NCBI GenBank assembly: GCA_020350445.1
Contig: CP070717.1
Location: forward strand, 2,461,443 to 2,511,350
Direction: 5' to 3'
Length of the DNA stretch: 49,908 bases
Source of the DNA: Acidobacteriota bacterium
Lineage (GTDB): Bacteria > Acidobacteriota > UBA6911 > RPQK01 > JAPXNP01
This document shows positions 46,948 to 49,908 of the stretch, piece after piece. The stretch's first letter is position 1. Each line of letters begins with the position of its first letter. The notes under the pieces are model-generated. The model was not told where the DNA came from. It saw only the letters and a list, made by a program, of their open reading frames with translations, and did not search any database. A program made the translations under genes and the position numbers.

Positions 46948-46962
46948 CAGTTCAGGAACTGC
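46947..46962. repeat. Perfect palindrome at convergent TPR/ricT stops
   Basis: GCAGTTC (46947-46953) and GAACTGC (46956-46962) are perfect 7-bp arms around AG. The repeat overlaps the last base of the TPR stop codon and contains the ricT stop at 46952-46954. No T-tract; a weak bidirectional terminator at most. Confidence 0.4.
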
Positions 46963-47638
46963 CTCCACAGTTGCCGCCACACTGCCCACGGTCTGAACCG
47001 AGCAGGTCTCCCTCCGCTGTGAAGTTCAGGCAGCATTTCAGACGTCCGCACATACCCGACAACCGATTCAGGTTCATACCCAGACCCTGCTCTTTGACCG
47101 TCCTTACACTGACCGAGGCCAAGTCCTTGAGGAATCGCTTCGAGCAGTTCTCACCCTGTCCGCAGCAACCCATCCCGCCGACAAGTTTCGCCTCGTCCCG
47201 CGCTCCAATCTGGCGCATCTCGATTCGAGTTCGAAGCTCTCGAGCCAGATCCTTGACCAATTCACGGAAGTCAACACGGTGGTCTGCCGTGAAGTAGAAG
47301 ATCACACGGCTCCCATCGAAGATGTACTCGACACGGGACAGCTTCATCGGGAGGTTCCGCACGACAATCCGCTTCCGGCAAAGGCGATAGGCGTAATCCT
47401 CGCGATCCTCCTTCTTGGCGTTCAGGTAGAGGTCCTTTTCCGTCGCACGCCGCAGAGCCTTATGGTACTTCTGTGTGCCCAGGTTTTCAGGGACATGCCC
47501 ATCGACCACCATGCCCAGTTCGGCTCCCCGTCCGGTTGAAACAATGCAGCAATCCCCGACGCGCAGCCCAAGGTCATGGGCCAGAAACTCACCCGTCTTG
47601 CTGTCATTGGCAAACTTGACTGTGACGATTTGCACCAT
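46952..47638 (-). CDS. ricT: RicT (YaaT), PSP1-domain iron-sulfur complex subunit
   Basis: Protein of 228 residues. The PSP1 domain is recognisable in GRGAELGMVVD and, later, RVIFYFTADHRVDFRELVKDL. Conserved Cys pairs at 158-159 and 202-203, plus C165 and C197 (GGMGCCGQGENCSKRF and SGMCGRLKCCLNF), match RicT, which in Bacillus forms a complex with RicA and RicF carrying iron-sulfur clusters and helping RNase Y processing. The C-terminus has two extra Cys (QCGGNCGG). No ricA or ricF is nearby. It lies 32 nt downstream of holB, the common tmk-holB-ricT order. Confidence 0.92.
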   Translation of the reverse strand: MVQIVTVKFANDSKTGEFLAHDLGLRVGDCCIVSTGRGAELGMVVDGHVPENLGTQKYHKALRRATEKDLYLNAKKEDREDYAYRLCRKRIVVRNLPMKLSRVEYIFDGSRVIFYFTADHRVDFRELVKDLARELRTRIEMRQIGARDEAKLVGGMGCCGQGENCSKRFLKDLASVSVRTVKEQGLGMNLNRLSGMCGRLKCCLNFTAEGDLLGSDRGQCGGNCGGSS

Positions 47639-47670
47639 GGCGGTCCACTCTTACTGCGAGACAGTATACT

Positions 47671-48669
47671 TCAACTGAATTCCTCTTGAAGATCCTCCAG
47701 CCAAAGGGCTTCAAACGCCATCAACGGATTGACATACCGCTCGACGTCCCGCTTAGCCCGGGAAACATGTTTCTGGAAGTCTCGAATCGACTCGACCGAA
47801 GTTACCGCCGTCAGCTTTTGAAGCTCACGGATCCGATCGTGATTTACCACCCGGTCCGGAGTGTCCACGTGTAAGTAATAGAGGTCATAGCAGATCAACT
47901 GGATCTGTTCTAAAAGCCGAACGGTCTCGTCTCTCTTCTTGATCTTTGGCCGCAGTTCATTCGATTCCGCCGCCTCAAAGACGGTCTGAAACCGGCGATG
48001 GGCAAACCAACCGGAAAGGATCTTCAACATCAGATCCCGCTCTTCCAAGGTCTGATCAAGGTCCAGGGCAATGGCCCGGCCAATACTCCCCTGGGCAAAT
48101 CTCGATCGGATCTCGGCCCGATCCATGGATCCATCCGATTCCAGGCACGACTGTATCTCCTGCCGGCTGAGGGGCTGGAACGCAAAGGTTTGACACCGGG
48201 ACCGGATCGTCGAAAGCAGCAGTTGGGGATACGCCGTCACCAGTATGATCCTGCAAAAATCCGGAGGTTCTTCGAGCGTCTTCAAATGCGCATTCGCCGC
48301 TTCTGGCCCCATCCGATCCGCCTCATCGATGATGAAATACCGCGTCTTTCCCTCGAATGGCCGATACTGGATCTCTTGATTGAGCTTTCGGATTGTCCCA
48401 ATCTCTATCGTATTCTTCTCCCGCTGAATCAGGACAATATCAGGGTGGTTTCCGCTCAATGCTTTGATGCAGGACGGACAACGACCACAGAGGTCGCGAT
48501 CGACCGGATTCCTGCAATTCGCCGCAGCCGCCAGTAACAGAGCGACTGTCTTCTTACCCACACCATCAGGGCCAGAAAAGATTGTCGAAGGAGGAGTCCT
48601 CCCGGTGCGCAGCAAGCCCAGCAGCCGTTCATTTCCAACAACTTCACCCAACCGGGTTGGAGCACTCAC
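47671..48669 (-). CDS. holB: DNA polymerase III delta-prime subunit (clamp loader)
   Basis: Protein of 332 residues. A P-loop-like GPDGVGKKT at 33-41 and a four-Cys zinc module (C52, C61, C64, C67; CGRCPSC) match HolB/DnaX-like AAA+ clamp-loader subunits. Sensor-type motifs include IIDEADRMGPEAANAHLKTLEEPP and the SRC-like region TIRSRCQTFAF, the conserved SRC of clamp loaders. It works with the tau/gamma and delta subunits to load the sliding clamp. Its start overlaps the tmk stop by 4 nt; ricT follows. Confidence 0.93.
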   Translation of the reverse strand: MSAPTRLGEVVGNERLLGLLRTGRTPPSTIFSGPDGVGKKTVALLLAAAANCRNPVDRDLCGRCPSCIKALSGNHPDIVLIQREKNTIEIGTIRKLNQEIQYRPFEGKTRYFIIDEADRMGPEAANAHLKTLEEPPDFCRIILVTAYPQLLLSTIRSRCQTFAFQPLSRQEIQSCLESDGSMDRAEIRSRFAQGSIGRAIALDLDQTLEERDLMLKILSGWFAHRRFQTVFEAAESNELRPKIKKRDETVRLLEQIQLICYDLYYLHVDTPDRVVNHDRIRELQKLTAVTSVESIRDFQKHVSRAKRDVERYVNPLMAFEALWLEDLQEEFS

Positions 48670-49298
48670 AGCCGTTCTCCAATAACAGCGACGACCCGCC
48701 TGAAGACTTCCTCCGGCAGGCCGGTGGCATCAATGACCGCAAACCGTTCAGGTTCAGCGCGAGCCAACTGAAGATACCCCTCACGGACCCGCTTATGGAA
48801 CTCAAGGTTTTCCGCCTCGAAACGACCGAGGTCCTCCATTTCCGATTCCTGATTCCTGCTGCGGGCCCTCTGCAATCCGACCGACACTTCGAGATCAAAG
48901 ACGAGCGTCAGATCGGGTTTTCGAACGCCAATCAACCGTCCGATCTCCTCAATACGCTCAATCCCAATCCCCCGAGCATAGCCTTGATACGCCAGTGTCG
49001 CATCGTGGTAGCGATCGCTGATCACCGTAATACCCTGTTTCAATCTCGGTTCTACGACTTCTTGGAGATGCTGGTAGCGATCCGCCAGATACAAGAGCAA
49101 CTCAGCAATCGGCTCGCGGGGTGCGCCGTCGGTCCGGAGCAGCACCTGTCTCAACTCCTGGCCAAACGCCGTACCACCCGGTTCGAGTGTCACCGCATAG
49201 GGAACGCCTCGACGTGTCAGTTCTTCGGTCAGCAGCTGAAGCTGCAGGCTCTTACCCGAACCCTCGATTCCTTCAAAGGTGATGAATTTTCCTTGCAC
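48666..49298 (-). CDS. tmk: Thymidylate kinase
   Basis: Protein of 210 residues when started at the GTG at 49298, which has AAGAAGG 6 nt upstream; the frame also extends to a TTG at 49319, adding seven residues. The P-loop GIEGSGKS lies at residues 10-17, the DRY-type motif is in ISDRYHDATLAYQG, and the lid-region Arg follows (LQRARSRNQESEME). It phosphorylates dTMP to dTDP. It is translationally coupled to holB by an ATGA overlap and diverges from the PLP-homeostasis gene at 49407. Confidence 0.95.
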   Translation of the reverse strand: MQGKFITFEGIEGSGKSLQLQLLTEELTRRGVPYAVTLEPGGTAFGQELRQVLLRTDGAPREPIAELLLYLADRYQHLQEVVEPRLKQGITVISDRYHDATLAYQGYARGIGIERIEEIGRLIGVRKPDLTLVFDLEVSVGLQRARSRNQESEMEDLGRFEAENLEFHKRVREGYLQLARAEPERFAVIDATGLPEEVFRRVVAVIGERL

Positions 49299-49394
49299 CA
49301 ACCGCCTTCTTCCCTGCAATTGCTAAGCGAACGACATAGTAGCATAGCGGATTTCAGGGGACGACCCAGAGGAGGAATCCTCTATTCAATCCGT

Positions 49395-49400
49395 TATACT
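49395..49400 (+). promoter_or_regulatory. Putative -10 box (TATACT) of the PLP-homeostasis gene
   Basis: TATACT ends 6 nt before the GTG at 49407, so transcription would begin at or next to the start codon. No -35 hexamer or Shine-Dalgarno is seen. Confidence 0.37.
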
Positions 49401-49406
49401 TAGGCC

Positions 49407-49908
49407 GTGCAGCACATCAGCGAAAACCTGGTCAGTCTGAGAGCGAAAGTTGCCGAAGCAGCAGAGCAGGCGGGACGGTCGCCAGAGGAGATACGGATTC
49501 TCGCGATCTCGAAGACATTCCCCGCCGAATCGGTAAGACTCGCCGCTGCCGCAGGCCAGGTACAGTTCGGAGAGAACCGCATCCAGGAAGCGCGTACGAA
49601 GATCCCTGAAGTCAATCTGCCCGATCTCGAATGGCATATGGTCGGACACCTCCAGTCAAACAAGGTCCGCCTGGCAGTCCAGCTTTTCGAGGTCATCCAG
49701 AGCGTGGACAGCGAACGCATTGCCAGGAAGATCGATCAGGTTTGCAGCGAGCAGGACAAGATTCAGTCGATCTTTATCCAGGTGAATGTTGGGGATGAGA
49801 TACAGAAGGCAGGGGTTCCCGTCGAAAAGGTCGCCGAACTGGTCGAGATAGTTGATGAACTGCCCCACCTGAGCCTTCAGGGGCTGATGGCCATACCTCC
49901 CTACGATG
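49407..49908 (+). CDS. YggS/PLPBP family pyridoxal-phosphate homeostasis protein (3'-truncated by the window)
   Basis: 167 codons are present and the frame is open to the last base; full-length relatives have about 225-235 residues. From the GTG at 49407 the product reads VQHISENLVSLRAKV, then AISKTFPAESVRLAAAAG with the PLP-binding Lys at residue 36, QFGENRIQEA, and the family hallmark EWHMVGHLQSNKVR. It binds PLP without known enzyme activity and buffers the cofactor. The gene diverges from tmk. pdxA, a B6-biosynthesis gene, lies 3.4 kb upstream on the other strand. Confidence 0.9.
   Translation, partial: MQHISENLVSLRAKVAEAAEQAGRSPEEIRILAISKTFPAESVRLAAAAGQVQFGENRIQEARTKIPEVNLPDLEWHMVGHLQSNKVRLAVQLFEVIQSVDSERIARKIDQVCSEQDKIQSIFIQVNVGDEIQKAGVPVEKVAELVEIVDELPHLSLQGLMAIPPYD

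Overview
This window looks like chromosomal core DNA of a Gram-negative bacterium, most probably an uncultured member of the Acidobacteriota. The pointers are a von Willebrand A lipoprotein of the Acidobacteria-type VWFA family, a GWxTD-domain protein, an FG-GAP/ASPIC-UnbV (CRTAC1-like) protein next to TPR proteins, a long Hfq-like Sm protein, and NtrY/NtrX-type sigma-54 signalling. This taxonomic call is inference from gene families; no rRNA gene is present. Coding density is high, and I see no prophage, insertion sequence or CRISPR array.

Layout. (1) 127-6645: two exported TPR proteins, a GWxTD protein and an exported beta-propeller-like CRTAC1 protein. (2) 6857-9508, minus strand: a tight four-gene operon of a coiled-coil zinc-ribbon protein, a DUF1189-like membrane protein, a VWA lipoprotein and a small coiled-coil protein. 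(3) 9573-20187, minus strand: an information-processing block in transcription order xerC, rpsO, pnp, larB, mutS2, dnaG, rpoD, then a terminator and a CAU-anticodon tRNA. (4) 20223-23767, minus strand: an NtrY/NtrX-like two-component pair, divergent from a lone HyuA-type hydantoinase/oxoprolinase. (5) 25981-28208, minus strand: rlmB and gltX, divergent from an outer-membrane-barrel protein with a carboxypeptidase-regulatory-like domain. (6) 30592-34829: a large multi-domain histidine kinase and a second sigma-54 response regulator, preceded by a good sigma-54 promoter. (7) 35052-37569: an ExbB/ExbD/ExbD/TPR energy-transduction operon. (8) 37757-40040: pta overlapping eno, closed by a strong terminator. 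(9) 40092-43064: three glycosyltransferases for a surface glycan. (10) 43116-45065: smpB and pepA. (11) 45067-49298: pdxA and an Hfq-like gene, a small TPR gene, and the tmk-holB-ricT operon. (12) A 3'-truncated PLP-homeostasis (YggS-like) gene runs off the end.

The most notable non-coding signal is the 320-bp region before the kinase at 30592. It holds a -24/-12 element, repeated ATTGGA boxes at typical enhancer distance, a 6-bp inverted repeat and two stem-loops in the predicted leader. This suggests a sigma-54 autoregulated two-component system. Window-wide, several genes have a TAgAAT-type -10 box only 6-18 nt before the start codon, often as TGTAGAAT, which suggests very short or absent leaders. 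The glycosyltransferase at 40092 is also odd: its only plausible start codon is a TTG inside the loop of the eno terminator.
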